The translations under genes and the position numbers were made by a program. Shown one piece after another: positions 25,423-35,137 of a stretch of DNA of 64,000 nt. The stretch's first letter is position 1. Each line of letters starts with the position of its first letter. Origin of the DNA: Streptomyces coelicoflavus (GTDB lineage: Bacteria; Actinomycetota; Actinomycetes; Streptomycetales; Streptomycetaceae); assembly GCF_003112555.1 (NCBI RefSeq), contig NZ_BEWB01000003.1, positions 124,001 through 188,000 of the forward strand, read 5' to 3'. A model generated the notes under the pieces. That model saw only the letters and a program-made list of their open reading frames with translations. It did no database searches and had not been told where the DNA came from.

Positions 25423-26301
25423 ATGGCCACCACCGACCGGCAGGCCACGACGCTGGCCCTCGCACACGCCCTGTCAGCCGCGGAACGCGGACTGGCCGTC
25501 ATCCCGCTGGCCCGGACGAAGCTCCCGGCGCTGCGCTCCCCGCACCGCCACGCCCCGGCCCCCGGGCCCTTCGCCGCCTGCCACGGCGAGTGCGGCCGCT
25601 TCGGCCACGGTGTCCACGACGCCTCGACCGACCCGGCCCGCATCCGCGCCCTGTTCGCCGCCGCCCCCTGGGCCACGGGCTACGGCATCGCCTGCGGCCT
25701 GCCCCCGCACCACCTGATCGGCATCGACCTCGACACGAGGCCCGGCGACGCGGAGCCGGACTCCTCGGCCGCCCTGCGCGAACTGGCCCTGCGCCACCTG
25801 TTCACGATCCCGCCCACGGTCGTCGTCCTGACCCCCGGCGGAGGCCGTCACCTCTGGCTCACCGGCCCGCCCGACCACGTCGTCCCCAACTCGGCCGGCC
25901 GCCTCGCCCCCGGCATCGACGTCCGGGGCGCCGGCGGCTATCTGGTCGGCCCCGGCTCCCGCACCCGCCACGGCGCCTACACCGTCGCCCCCGGCACGTC
26001 CCACCTGCCCCCGGCCCCCTGCCCGCCGGCGCTGCTGCGGCTGCTGCTCCCGGCCCCCGTGCGGCGGGCCGGCGGCGCATCGGCGGGCGACGGGCGCGGC
26101 CTCGTCCAGTTCGTCCTGGCCGCCCACGAGGGCCAGCGCAACACCCGCCTCTTCTGGGCGGCCTGCCGCGCCTACGAGAACGGCGTCGGCACGGCCCTCC
26201 TCGCCCCCTTGCTGGACGCCGCGCGGGCCACCGGTCTGACCGAACGCGAGGCCCGCGCGACGATCGCGTCGGCGGCCCGCATGACGGGCCGCCACCCCTG
26301 A
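25423..26301 (+). CDS. Stand-alone primase-polymerase (bifunctional DNA primase/polymerase N-terminal domain) protein
   Basis: 292 aa from ATG 25423 (MATTDRQATTLAL). Carries the archaeo-eukaryotic primase-polymerase core: a GLAVIPLARTKLPAL start strand, a Cys/His cluster (CHGECGRFGHGVHDAS), the catalytic acidic pair in IGIDLDTRPGD (about residue 100), the catalytic His in GGGRHLWL (about 143) and GIDVRGAGGYLVGPGS. There is no helicase or zinc-ribbon C-terminal part as in plasmid RepS/ORF904-type enzymes. The role is unknown: repair or translesion priming are possible. The next gene (26417) follows in the same direction after 115 bp. Confidence 0.85.
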   Translation: MATTDRQATTLALAHALSAAERGLAVIPLARTKLPALRSPHRHAPAPGPFAACHGECGRFGHGVHDASTDPARIRALFAAAPWATGYGIACGLPPHHLIGIDLDTRPGDAEPDSSAALRELALRHLFTIPPTVVVLTPGGGRHLWLTGPPDHVVPNSAGRLAPGIDVRGAGGYLVGPGSRTRHGAYTVAPGTSHLPPAPCPPALLRLLLPAPVRRAGGASAGDGRGLVQFVLAAHEGQRNTRLFWAACRAYENGVGTALLAPLLDAARATGLTEREARATIASAARMTGRHP

Positions 26302-26416
26302 CGGGACCCGAACCCCGCAGCCCGCCCCTCGGGGACGGCTGAGCCACCCCCACCACTCACGCCCTCCCCCGCCCCCTGGGCACCTGTCCCGCCCGGCACA
26401 CAACCGAAAGACCCCG

Positions 26417-26896
26417 ATGCACGACCGTCCCAGAGTGCCGAACCTGTCGCTGACCCGGATCGTCCTGTCCTGCGGCCGCAGCGTCGAACTGACCGAACTG
26501 CGCCTGACCCCGACCTACGGCGACATGCCGGCGGGCTACCCCTGCCGCCCCGTGAACGACCTGTGCATCCGGGCACTCCTGCGCACCGCCGCCGGGTTGT
26601 CCCCCACCGTGCCGGTGCACCTGATCCCGCCGCCGCGCGAGTACCCGGACCAGTACGCGGGCGCTCTAGGCCCCGTCGAGACACTCCCACGCGTGGCCTG
26701 CGTCGGCCGCTTCTCCTCCACGCCCCTGACCGCCGCCCGCGACCCGCTCGCCCACCGCTCCGGCCTGACCGTGATCTGGTTCCAGCCGACGACCCGAATC
26801 CCTGACCCGTACGACACTGACCCCGCCCTGCGGGAGGTCGACTGGACGTCCCTGGCGCAGGACTACGAGCTGGAAGGCCTGCCGTACGGATCTTGA
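26417..26896 (+). CDS. Hypothetical protein
   Basis: 159 aa, not recognised. Hydrophilic and proline-rich, with no signal peptide or TM segment. Notable segments are LTRIVLSCGRSVELTELRL, LIPPPREYP and LTVIWFQPTTRIPDPYD. Downstream of and co-directional with the primase-polymerase gene, and a possible partner. Its last 34 bp overlap the convergent lipoprotein gene. Confidence 0.7.
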   Translation: MHDRPRVPNLSLTRIVLSCGRSVELTELRLTPTYGDMPAGYPCRPVNDLCIRALLRTAAGLSPTVPVHLIPPPREYPDQYAGALGPVETLPRVACVGRFSSTPLTAARDPLAHRSGLTVIWFQPTTRIPDPYDTDPALREVDWTSLAQDYELEGLPYGS

Positions 26897-27903
26897 GCCC
26901 CCGGCCGTCCGCTGCCGCTCTCCCCCGTGCCCCCGTCCGGCGCCGTCTCGTCCTTCTGCCACGGCCGGACCCCCAGCTCGCCGGTGGTGCCGAGGTCGAG
27001 GTGCGGGGCGACCATCACGGGGGCGGACCCGTCCTCGGCCCGGACCCTGACGTAGGGCACGTTCACCGCTTCCCCGAGCTCGGTGGTGTTGCGCCACGCC
27101 AGCCCCGACACGGCGGACTCACCGGGCCGCAGCGTCACCGGCCGCGGCGGCCCGCCGTCCCCGCCCGCCATGGGGATGCCGTCGGTACCGCGCAGGATCT
27201 CCACCCCGTCCACCGGCTGGTGCTCCGCATCGAGCAACTGCACCACCGGATACCCCTCCAGTGCGTACGCCCGGCTCCCGCAGTTCTCCAGGTGGAGCCC
27301 CACGACCCGCAGCCCCATGGCCGCGTCGCCCTGGTCGGCGGTCAGCCGCAGCCCGGACGCCGGGCAGGAACCCGCGGGCGCCGGCGCCTCGTCGGAGGGC
27401 ACCCGATCGACACCGAGGATCCGCACCCGCCCGGCGTCGAGCATCCCGTCGGCCGGGTACCCACCGGGTTCGAGCGTCCGCCGCACGGTCTTCCCCGCCC
27501 CCACGGACACCACCGTCTCCTCGATGTCCGACATCGCCCTGCCCCGGTCGTCCAGCAGGGCGAACCTGACGGTGTACGTGAGGGACTCGGCCTCCTGATT
27601 GGTCACCTCGTACGCGACGACACACGGATCCGAGGCCGACACCCCGCCCCCCGGCAGACCCTCCGCCGTACCCCTCTCCACCATCCCGACAATCCGAACC
27701 CCGTCCCGCTCGCCACCGGCTGTGGGACTGCTTCCGGCGACGGGACCACCTCCGACAGCGGCAACGCCCTCGCACGGCCCCTTCGACTCCCCGCCGCCTC
27801 CCGCTTCCGAGCCGGCGGTCCGGGCACCGCAGGCACCCAGCAGGAGACTGGCCGCAAGAGCACCGGAAACCGCAAACGACGTGCGGAGAAGGGGGGTTCG
27901 CAT
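26863..27903 (-). CDS. Secreted lipoprotein with DUF4232 domain
   Basis: 346 aa from ATG 27903 (MRTPLLRTSFAVSGALAASL). Lipobox LLLGAC gives a diacylated Cys25. After a Gly/Ser linker the middle region is Ig-like (VAYEVTNQEAESLTYTVRF). Residues about 190-310 form DUF4232 (SCPASGLRLTADQGDAAMGL through VTLRPGESAVSGLAW), a beta-sandwich common in actinobacterial lipoproteins. Function unknown. Convergent 34-bp overlap with the hypothetical gene. Confidence 0.82.
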   Translation of the reverse strand: MRTPLLRTSFAVSGALAASLLLGACGARTAGSEAGGGGESKGPCEGVAAVGGGPVAGSSPTAGGERDGVRIVGMVERGTAEGLPGGGVSASDPCVVAYEVTNQEAESLTYTVRFALLDDRGRAMSDIEETVVSVGAGKTVRRTLEPGGYPADGMLDAGRVRILGVDRVPSDEAPAPAGSCPASGLRLTADQGDAAMGLRVVGLHLENCGSRAYALEGYPVVQLLDAEHQPVDGVEILRGTDGIPMAGGDGGPPRPVTLRPGESAVSGLAWRNTTELGEAVNVPYVRVRAEDGSAPVMVAPHLDLGTTGELGVRPWQKDETAPDGGTGESGSGRPGAQDPYGRPSSS

Positions 27904-28070
27904 CGCCCCACCCCACCAGCCCCGCCCCACCCCGACCGTGGCGGAAGCCACACCTCCGGTCACAGCCCTGTCACAGCCGAACCCACCCAGCCACGGGCGC
28001 TCTCCCGGGCCGTCCCAGGGTCTCCGATCAACGGGGCGAACGCCGGTGTCCGGCGGGCAGCGGGCACAGC

Positions 28071-28107
28071 GACGGCCCCCGACCGTAACGCCTGGTCAGG
28101 GGCCGTC
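28071..28107. terminator. Terminator of tRNA-Ser(TGA)
   Basis: GACGGCCCC...GGGGCCGTC outer stem with an inner GACC/GGTC stem, just beyond the 3' end of the minus-strand tRNA. Confidence 0.65.
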
Positions 28108-28115
28108 AAATACCG

Positions 28116-28200
28116 CGGTGGGTGTGGGATTTGAACCCACGGTGACTTGCGCCACGACGGTTTTCAAGACCGTTCCCTTAGGCCGCTCGGGCAACCCACC
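28116..28200 (-). tRNA. tRNA-Ser (anticodon TGA)
   Basis: 85 nt: acceptor GGTGGGT/ACCCACC, anticodon stem ACGGT/ACCGT with loop CTTGAAA, variable arm, T-loop TTCAAAT. No integrase nearby. Confidence 0.96.
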
Positions 28201-28263
28201 CGTGCGCCGTCCCGCCCGGGACGGAGCGGGTACAGCCTACCGGCACCGTTCGTCGCGCGGGGC

Positions 28264-28854
28264 TCACGTGTGGCGGGGGGCGCCGGCGGCCTCCCAGGCG
28301 GCGTCGATCATCGGGAAGATCTCGTCCAGGGCGGCCTCCGGATCGGGTGCCTCGCGGGCCAGCGAGTACGCGTCGATCACGAACCGGGCGATGGTGCGGG
28401 CGGCGGTCTCGCTGCGGCCGAGGGCGGGGTCGGCGGCGATGGCCTGCGCCAGGGCGTCCGCGTGGCGCAGGCGGATCGAGTCGTCGTACTTCCGCAGGGC
28501 GGGCGACGCGTCGATCATGTGCCAGATCGGGGCGGCGCTGTCCGCGGTGCAGTGCCGCACCAGGGCCAGGATCTCGCGGCGCAGCGCCGGGACGAGCGGC
28601 TCCTGCGGCGCGCGGTCGGTGACCGCCTGCGTGAGGCGGCGCTCGAAGTCCTCGTCCTGCTCGAACACCAGGGCCTCTTTCGAGGCGAAGTGGGAGAAGA
28701 GCGTGGTGACGGCCACGTCGGCCTCGGCGGCCACGTCACGGATTCCCACCGCGTCGTATCCGCGCTCCAGGAAGAGCCGCAGCGCGGTGTCGGCGATCTT
28801 CTGGCGGGTCGCGGCCTTCTTGCGCTCACGACGGCCCGACTGCTGCACGCTCAT
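28264..28854 (-). CDS. TetR/AcrR-family regulator
   Basis: 196 aa. HTH: KIADTALRLFLERGYDAVGI, RDVAAEADVAVTTLFSHFAS. The C-terminal ligand domain ends DPEAALDEIFPMIDAAWEAA. Divergent from the quinone-oxidoreductase-like gene, with an AATAAC-C-GTTATT dyad between them. Confidence 0.93.
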   Translation of the reverse strand: MSVQQSGRRERKKAATRQKIADTALRLFLERGYDAVGIRDVAAEADVAVTTLFSHFASKEALVFEQDEDFERRLTQAVTDRAPQEPLVPALRREILALVRHCTADSAAPIWHMIDASPALRKYDDSIRLRHADALAQAIAADPALGRSETAARTIARFVIDAYSLAREAPDPEAALDEIFPMIDAAWEAAGAPRHT

Positions 28855-28879
28855 GCCCGCAGGCTAGCAGGTACGAAAC

Positions 28880-28908
28880 AATAACCGTTATTTAAAGCTA
28901 TCCGTTAG
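28880..28908. promoter_or_regulatory. TetR operator dyads between regulator and oxidoreductase
   Basis: AATAAC-C-GTTATT (28880-28892) is a perfect odd dyad; CTA-TCCGT-TAG (28898-28908) is a weaker second copy sharing the CCGTTA half. Both lie in an AT-rich island 17-45 bp from the + strand start. Confidence 0.55.
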
Positions 28909-28924
28909 TGTTACGGTCGGCCGC

Positions 28925-29818
28925 ATGAAGAAAGTGAGCTTCGCCGAGTTCGGCGGTCCCGAGGTTCTGCAACTCATCGATGCCGAGGAGCCCCATGCGG
29001 GTCCCGGCCAGATACGCGTCGCCGTGCGGGCGGCAGGTGTGAACCCCGTCGACTGGAGGGTCAGGGAGGGGCAGGTCCTGGGTGCCCATCCGATCGAGTT
29101 GCCCTCGGGGGTCGGGCTGGACGCCGCCGGGATCGTGGACGAGGTCGGGGAGGGTGTAGCGGGGGTCGAGGTCGGCGACCGGGTGTTCGGGGAGGGCTCC
29201 AGCACCTACGCCGAGTTCGCCGTGCTCGGGGCCTGGGCGCGGATGCCCGAGGGGCTGACGTTCGAAGAAGCGGCCGGGTACCCCTCCGTGGTGGAGACCG
29301 CGCTGCGCGTCATCCGCGAGGTCGGTGTGCGGCCCGGGCAGACGCTCCTGGTCAGCGGGGCGTCGGGGGGAGTCGGGTCGGCGGTGCTCCAGATCGCCCG
29401 GGACCGTGGCATCGGCGTGATCGGCACGGCCGGTGCCGCGAACCAGGAGTACCTGCGCGGACTTGGCGCCCTCGCCACGACGTACGGCGAGGGCTGGGTC
29501 GAGCGGGTGCGCGGGCTCGGCCGGGTCGACGCGGCCCTCGATCTGGCCGGCTCGGGCGTGATCCAAGAGCTCGTCGAGCTGACCGGGAGCCCGGAGAAGG
29601 TCGTCACCATCGCCGATCTCGGCGCGCCCGAGTTCGGCGTGCGGTTCTCCGGCGTGGCCGGAAGCGTGCCGGCGGCGCTCGCCACGGCGGTCGACCTGAT
29701 CTCGAGGGGCAGGCTCCACATCCCGGTGGAGAAGTCGTACTCACTCGCCGATGCCGCGGCGGCGCACGCCGACAGCCAGGCCGGTCACACGCGCGGACGC
29801 CGGGTCCTCGTCGTCTGA
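28925..29818 (+). CDS. Zinc-independent medium-chain NAD(P)H:quinone oxidoreductase-like protein
   Basis: 297 aa MDR protein. GroES-like N-terminus with RAAGVNPVDWRVREGQ (the QOR signature), no structural zinc Cys, Rossmann motif LLVSGASGGVGSAVLQIA and a C-terminal SYSLADAAAAHADSQAGHTRG. It probably reduces quinones or enones with NADPH in the cytosol. Controlled by the divergent TetR protein; such pairs often respond to electrophiles. Confidence 0.92.
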   Translation: MKKVSFAEFGGPEVLQLIDAEEPHAGPGQIRVAVRAAGVNPVDWRVREGQVLGAHPIELPSGVGLDAAGIVDEVGEGVAGVEVGDRVFGEGSSTYAEFAVLGAWARMPEGLTFEEAAGYPSVVETALRVIREVGVRPGQTLLVSGASGGVGSAVLQIARDRGIGVIGTAGAANQEYLRGLGALATTYGEGWVERVRGLGRVDAALDLAGSGVIQELVELTGSPEKVVTIADLGAPEFGVRFSGVAGSVPAALATAVDLISRGRLHIPVEKSYSLADAAAAHADSQAGHTRGRRVLVV

Positions 29819-29861
29819 GTCGGTCGAGTCGCCTCACCACGGCTCTTGCCGGTACGACGCA

Positions 29862-29892
29862 CTTCGCCACCGGGGCGGTCCCGGTGGCGAAG
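29862..29892. terminator. Bidirectional terminator, oxidoreductase / HtrA
   Basis: 12-bp arms CTTCGCCACCGG (29862-29873) and complement (29881-29892) with a 7-nt loop, between convergent stops. Confidence 0.7.
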
Positions 29893-29923
29893 GGGGCGGG
29901 TCGTGCGGGGGCGGGACGCGGGG

Positions 29924-31480
<1,557 letters not shown>

Positions 31481-31742
31481 AGCTTCTCTCCTCGTTCCAC
31501 GGCTGGTTGTCGCCCATCCCGGTCGCGCTCAGCCACGCTCACGCGCTGCTCCACGGTCCGGCGCGACACGGACGGGCCGGTGATTTTGTATGCCATCAGC
31601 TTTTCCCACGGGCCGTCAGGGCACCATAAACGGTTGCTGTGGGTCCCCGACCGCCCTTTACATCGGTCATCCAAGACTAAACGGACGCCTTGGCGATTCC
31701 ACCGATGGCACGTCTACCCGCCCGCGATGGCACCATGACGCG

Positions 31743-32570
31743 GTGACCCACGCACGACAGCACCGGATTCAGGTCGTCGCCCACCGCGGCGCCTCCGAGG
31801 AGGCCCCGGAACACACCCTGGCCGCGTACCGGAAGGCGATCGAGGACGGGGCGGACGCCCTCGAGTGCGATGTCCGCCTGACCGCCGACGGCCACCTCGT
31901 CTGCGTCCACGACTGGCGCGTCAACCGTACGTCGAACGGCCGCGGCGCGGTGTCCGCGCTGGAGCTCGCCGACCTCGCCGCCCTGGACTTCGGTGCCCGC
32001 CGGACCCGGGAGTTCTGGCGCACGCGCGACGAACAGCCCGACTGGGAGCACCGGCCCGAGGACCGGGAGGAGACCTCCGTACTCACCCTGGAACGGCTGC
32101 TCCAGCTGGTCTCCGACGCGGGACGGCGCGTGGAACTGGCCATCGAGACCAAGCACCCCACCCGCTGGGCGGGGCAGGTGGAGGAGCGGTTGCTGCTGCT
32201 CCTGAAGCGGTTCGGACTCGACGCCCCGGCCTCGGCCGAGGAGTCCCCGGTCCGGGTGATGAGCTTCTCGGCCCGGTCGCTGCACCGGGTGCGGGCCGCG
32301 TCGCCGACGCTGCCGACGGTCTACCTGATGCAGTTCGTCTCTCCCCGGCTGCGCGACGGGCGACTGCCCGCCGGTGTCCGGATCGCGGGCCCCTCGATCC
32401 GGATCGTGCGCAACCACCCCGCGTACATCGAGCGCCTGAAGCGAACCGGTCATCAGGTGCACGTGTGGACCGTGAACGAGACCGCCGACGTGGATCTCTG
32501 CGCCGGCCTGGGCGTCGACGCCATCATCACCAACCGGCCACGCGCGGTCCTGGACCACCTGGGCCGCTGA
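31743..32570 (+). CDS. Glycerophosphodiester phosphodiesterase (GDPD)
   Basis: 275 aa from GTG 31743. TIM-barrel GDPD motifs: VVAHRGASEEAPEHTLAAY, the metal and catalytic residues in DALECDVRLTADGHLVCVHD, VELAIETKHP and a C-terminal VHVWTVNETADVD. No signal peptide, so cytosolic: hydrolyses glycerophosphodiesters to sn-glycerol 3-phosphate and alcohol. Its TGA stop lies inside the first unit of the 28-bp tandem array. Confidence 0.92.
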   Translation: MTHARQHRIQVVAHRGASEEAPEHTLAAYRKAIEDGADALECDVRLTADGHLVCVHDWRVNRTSNGRGAVSALELADLAALDFGARRTREFWRTRDEQPDWEHRPEDREETSVLTLERLLQLVSDAGRRVELAIETKHPTRWAGQVEERLLLLLKRFGLDAPASAEESPVRVMSFSARSLHRVRAASPTLPTVYLMQFVSPRLRDGRLPAGVRIAGPSIRIVRNHPAYIERLKRTGHQVHVWTVNETADVDLCAGLGVDAIITNRPRAVLDHLGR

Positions 32571-32735
32571 TTCGCCCGCGGCTCTTGGCTACCGCTGATT
32601 CGTCCGCGGCTCATGGCTGCCGCTGATTCGTCCGCGGCTCATGGCTGCCGCTGATTCGTCCGCGGCTCTCGACTGCCGCTGATTCGTCCGCGGCTCTCGA
32701 CTGCCGCTGATTCGTCCGCGGCTCTTGACCCGGCG
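32567..32735. repeat. Six-copy 28-bp tandem repeat starting in the GDPD stop codon
   Basis: Units begin with CTGATTCGTCCGCGG at 32567, 32595, 32623, 32651, 32679 and 32707 (last copy partial). The first copy contains the GDPD termination codon. Units differ at a few central bases (CTCATGGC, CTCTCGAC, CTCTTGGC). There are no spacers, so it is not a CRISPR; no long dyad is present within a unit. Confidence 0.9.
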
Positions 32736-32924
32736 GCCCGGCTGCTCCATTCTCCGGTCTCGGCCACACCGACCAAATCCAGCCATGTGATTACGGGGAG
32801 TGCTCCGGCGCGTTCGGTGCGTGTTCGACCGTGTCGAATGCGTCACCGTGCGGGGTTCGGCCGGTTTCCGGCTCTGGGCGATGGGGCATCCACACCGTGG
32901 CGTGGGGCGAAGGAGGTCTCGGGG

Positions 32925-33476
32925 GTGGCGTTGGTGGTGGCACAGGAGGTGCCCACGTCGTCGAGCATGGCCGTGCCCCATGGCCCTGCGGGCGTGGGGG
33001 AAGCAAGACACCGCATGCGTGATCAGTTGCGCAGGGGCGGCGTCGCGGAATCGGTCATCGACGACGCTGTACTGGTCCTTTCCGAACTGTTGAGCAATGC
33101 GTGCAAGCACGGGCGGCCGCTGGGCGACGCCCTGGCCGGGGACGGCGACGTCCGCGCCGCGTGGCAGGTGGACGCGGGCGGCCGGCTGCTCGTGGAGGTC
33201 ACGGACGGCGGCGGCCCGACCCGCCCGGCTCCCGCGACCCCCTCGGTCACCGCGCACGGCGGCCGCGGGCTGAACATCATCACGGCGCTCGCCGACGACT
33301 GGGGCGTACGGGACGACGCCCGCGGAGAGGTCACGGTCTGGGTCGTCGTCCACGCCGACGTGCACGACCCGGACGCCGGGCACCGACGGGACGACTTCGC
33401 CGCCCGGATCTCGGCACCGGCGGTCTCGGAGATTCCCGGTCTGGACTTCGCGGACGCCTTCGACGACCTGGGCTGA
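32925..33476 (+). CDS. RsbW/SpoIIAB-like ATP-binding regulator (HATPase_c)
   Basis: 183 aa from GTG 32925, preceded by a near-ideal AAGGAGGT. GHKL motifs: N box VLSELLSNACKHG, G1 LLVEVTDGGGP and G2 TAHGGRGLNII. The C-terminal tail is acidic and carries no other domain. This small Streptomyces family acts as anti-sigma or switch kinases paired with SpoIIE phosphatases; the phosphatase at 37340 and the sister ATPase at 40451 are close by. No anti-anti-sigma gene is adjacent. Confidence 0.87.
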   Translation: MALVVAQEVPTSSSMAVPHGPAGVGEARHRMRDQLRRGGVAESVIDDAVLVLSELLSNACKHGRPLGDALAGDGDVRAAWQVDAGGRLLVEVTDGGGPTRPAPATPSVTAHGGRGLNIITALADDWGVRDDARGEVTVWVVVHADVHDPDAGHRRDDFAARISAPAVSEIPGLDFADAFDDLG

Positions 33477-33600
33477 GCGGCCGCAGCCCGGCCCGCCGCT
33501 GCCCGGCACGCCGTTGCCCGGCACGCGCGGGTGCCTCGCGTTCGGCGAGGCTCTTGACCCGCACCTCGTGGCGCGGCAGTGGAGACGCCGGCCTGCGCTT

Positions 33601-33701
33601 CCTGACCTCGGGTCGAATCTTGACCCCGGGTCGAATCCTGGCCCGGGGCGAATCCGGGCCCGGGGCGAATCCGGGCCCGGGGCGAATCCCGTGCCGGGGT
33701 C
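33601..33701. repeat. Tandem 17/18-bp repeats in a 450-bp intergenic region
   Basis: CGAATCxxGGCCCGGGGC-like units recur five to six times with period 18 then 17. Shorter repeats (GCCCGGCACGC, 33496-33525) precede them and TTGGGCCG copies (33723-33738) follow. The stretch 33477-33928 contains no convincing gene. Confidence 0.8.
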
Positions 33702-33928
33702 CGGACAGCTCCGGTGCACGGCTTGGGCCGACTTGGGCCGGTGCCTTCGACGGGCGTGGGCCGACCCGGTCCGTTCGACGCACCGGGCCGGTCCGTCGGC
33801 CGCGTGCACGGCATCGGCCGGGGCGAGTTGCCACGGACCGCCCGTTGTCCACAGCGTCCCGTCGGCCGGGGCCGGAACGGCTAGGCTCGCGCCCGTACGA
33901 GTAGAGCCGTAACCGGGAGACACCCACG

Positions 33929-34894
33929 ATGGCCAAGAAGCGACCCCAGACGAAGGCCAAGCGGCCCCAACTCGACGATGCCGAGGTCCCGGTCGTCGGC
34001 GCCCGCGAGCCCTGCCCCTGCGGCAGCGGCCGCCGGTACAAGGCCTGTCACGGCCGGACCGCCGCACAGGCCACGACCGCGCTGGTGCAGCGCCCGTTCG
34101 AGGGGCTGCCCGGCGAGTGCGACTGGGTGGCGCTGCGGGAGCTGGTGCCGGCGGCCACGGTCGGGCTGACCCTGCGGGACGGCCTGCCCGAGGGCGTCCC
34201 CTCCGTCACGCTCGCCACGGTGCTGCCGATGGCCTGGCCCGCGCTGCGCCGCGACGACGGCTCGGTCCTGCTCGGCCTCCAGAACGACACGGCGTCGGGC
34301 GACATCAGCCGCGACCTCGCCGACACCCTCGCGCGGGCGCTGACCGCCGAGCCGGGCACCCCGGTGCAGGGGCGCCGCGCCCCGGCCGACGGTCCCCGGC
34401 TTCAGGACCTGCTCGCCCCCGAGGGCGCGTTCGAGCCGGAGGTGCACTCCGGCTTCGAGTTCTGGGTGCCGGACCCGGACAACGCCACGCCGGACGTCAC
34501 CGCCTCCCTGGAGCGGGCCAACGCCGCGGCCATCCCCACCGTCCGGCTCCAGGGCGTGGACGCCGCCTACTGGTGCGAGACGCCGGACAAGAACCACCTG
34601 CGCTGGGTCATGCCGCACGAGGAGGAGCGGCTTCTGGACGCCCTTGCCCGGCTGCACGCCGCGGGCCGGTCGTCCCTCGGTGAGGGCACCCGCCTCGTCG
34701 GCTCCTTCCGAGCCCACGGGCTCACCGTGCCGGTGTGGGACCTGCCGAGCGAGATCACCGCGCAGGACATCGAGAAGCCGGCCGCGGAGTTCGCCGAGCG
34801 GCTCGCCGAGGCGCTGGCGGCGGACGCTCCGCTCACGCACGACGAGCGCCGGGCGCGCGGTGGTCTGACCAACCGGCAGGTCACGCTCAGCTGA
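33929..34894 (+). CDS. DUF5926 family protein with N-terminal SEC-C zinc motif
   Basis: 321 aa. A basic N-terminus (MAKKRPQTKAKRP) is followed by EPCPCGSGRRYKACHG, the CxCx(8)CH zinc knuckle otherwise found at the SecA C-terminus. The rest (LPGECDWVALRELVPAATVG ... GVDAAYWCETPDKNHLRWVM) is conserved in actinobacteria as DUF5926. Cytosolic; function unknown, with protein or ribosome binding through SEC-C plausible. Confidence 0.88.
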   Translation: MAKKRPQTKAKRPQLDDAEVPVVGAREPCPCGSGRRYKACHGRTAAQATTALVQRPFEGLPGECDWVALRELVPAATVGLTLRDGLPEGVPSVTLATVLPMAWPALRRDDGSVLLGLQNDTASGDISRDLADTLARALTAEPGTPVQGRRAPADGPRLQDLLAPEGAFEPEVHSGFEFWVPDPDNATPDVTASLERANAAAIPTVRLQGVDAAYWCETPDKNHLRWVMPHEEERLLDALARLHAAGRSSLGEGTRLVGSFRAHGLTVPVWDLPSEITAQDIEKPAAEFAERLAEALAADAPLTHDERRARGGLTNRQVTLS

Positions 34895-35022
34895 GCCCCG
34901 GCCGTCGAGGACGCTCCGGCTGACCGACCGGTCAGCCGGAGCGGGCCCTTCGAACGCGTGACTCCGGTCACAACTCCCGGTAAAGACAAGCCAGTCGGTG
35001 ACCGGAAAACAGGAGATCGAAT

Positions 35023-35101
35023 TTGCTAACCGCCGATCTCTTGTTACCGTTTCAGTAGCCCGGTTGCTGGTGCATCCCCCGTCGCCAGCAACCGGGTCTT
35101 T
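35023..35101 (+). ncRNA. Possible small-RNA or attenuator-like unit ending in an intrinsic terminator
   Basis: TTGCTA (35023-35028), a 16-bp gap and TACCGT (35045-35050) resemble a HrdB-type promoter in an AT-richer stretch. Immediately downstream CCCGGTTGCTGG (35059-35070) pairs perfectly with 35085-35096, followed by TCTTT. The hairpin may simply terminate the DUF5926 transcript and/or the convergent minus-strand gene. Confidence 0.35.
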
Positions 35102-35137
35102 GCGTGTGCCGAGTCGCACACGCACCGCAGTCGCCCG

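Noticed and set aside
25423..26301. Plasmid or phage replication module
   Set aside because: Only the primase-polymerase domain is present; neighbours are core genes and there is no helicase, Rep origin or phage gene.
32567..32735. CRISPR array
   Set aside because: The 28-bp units are directly adjacent with no spacers, no dyad and no cas genes.
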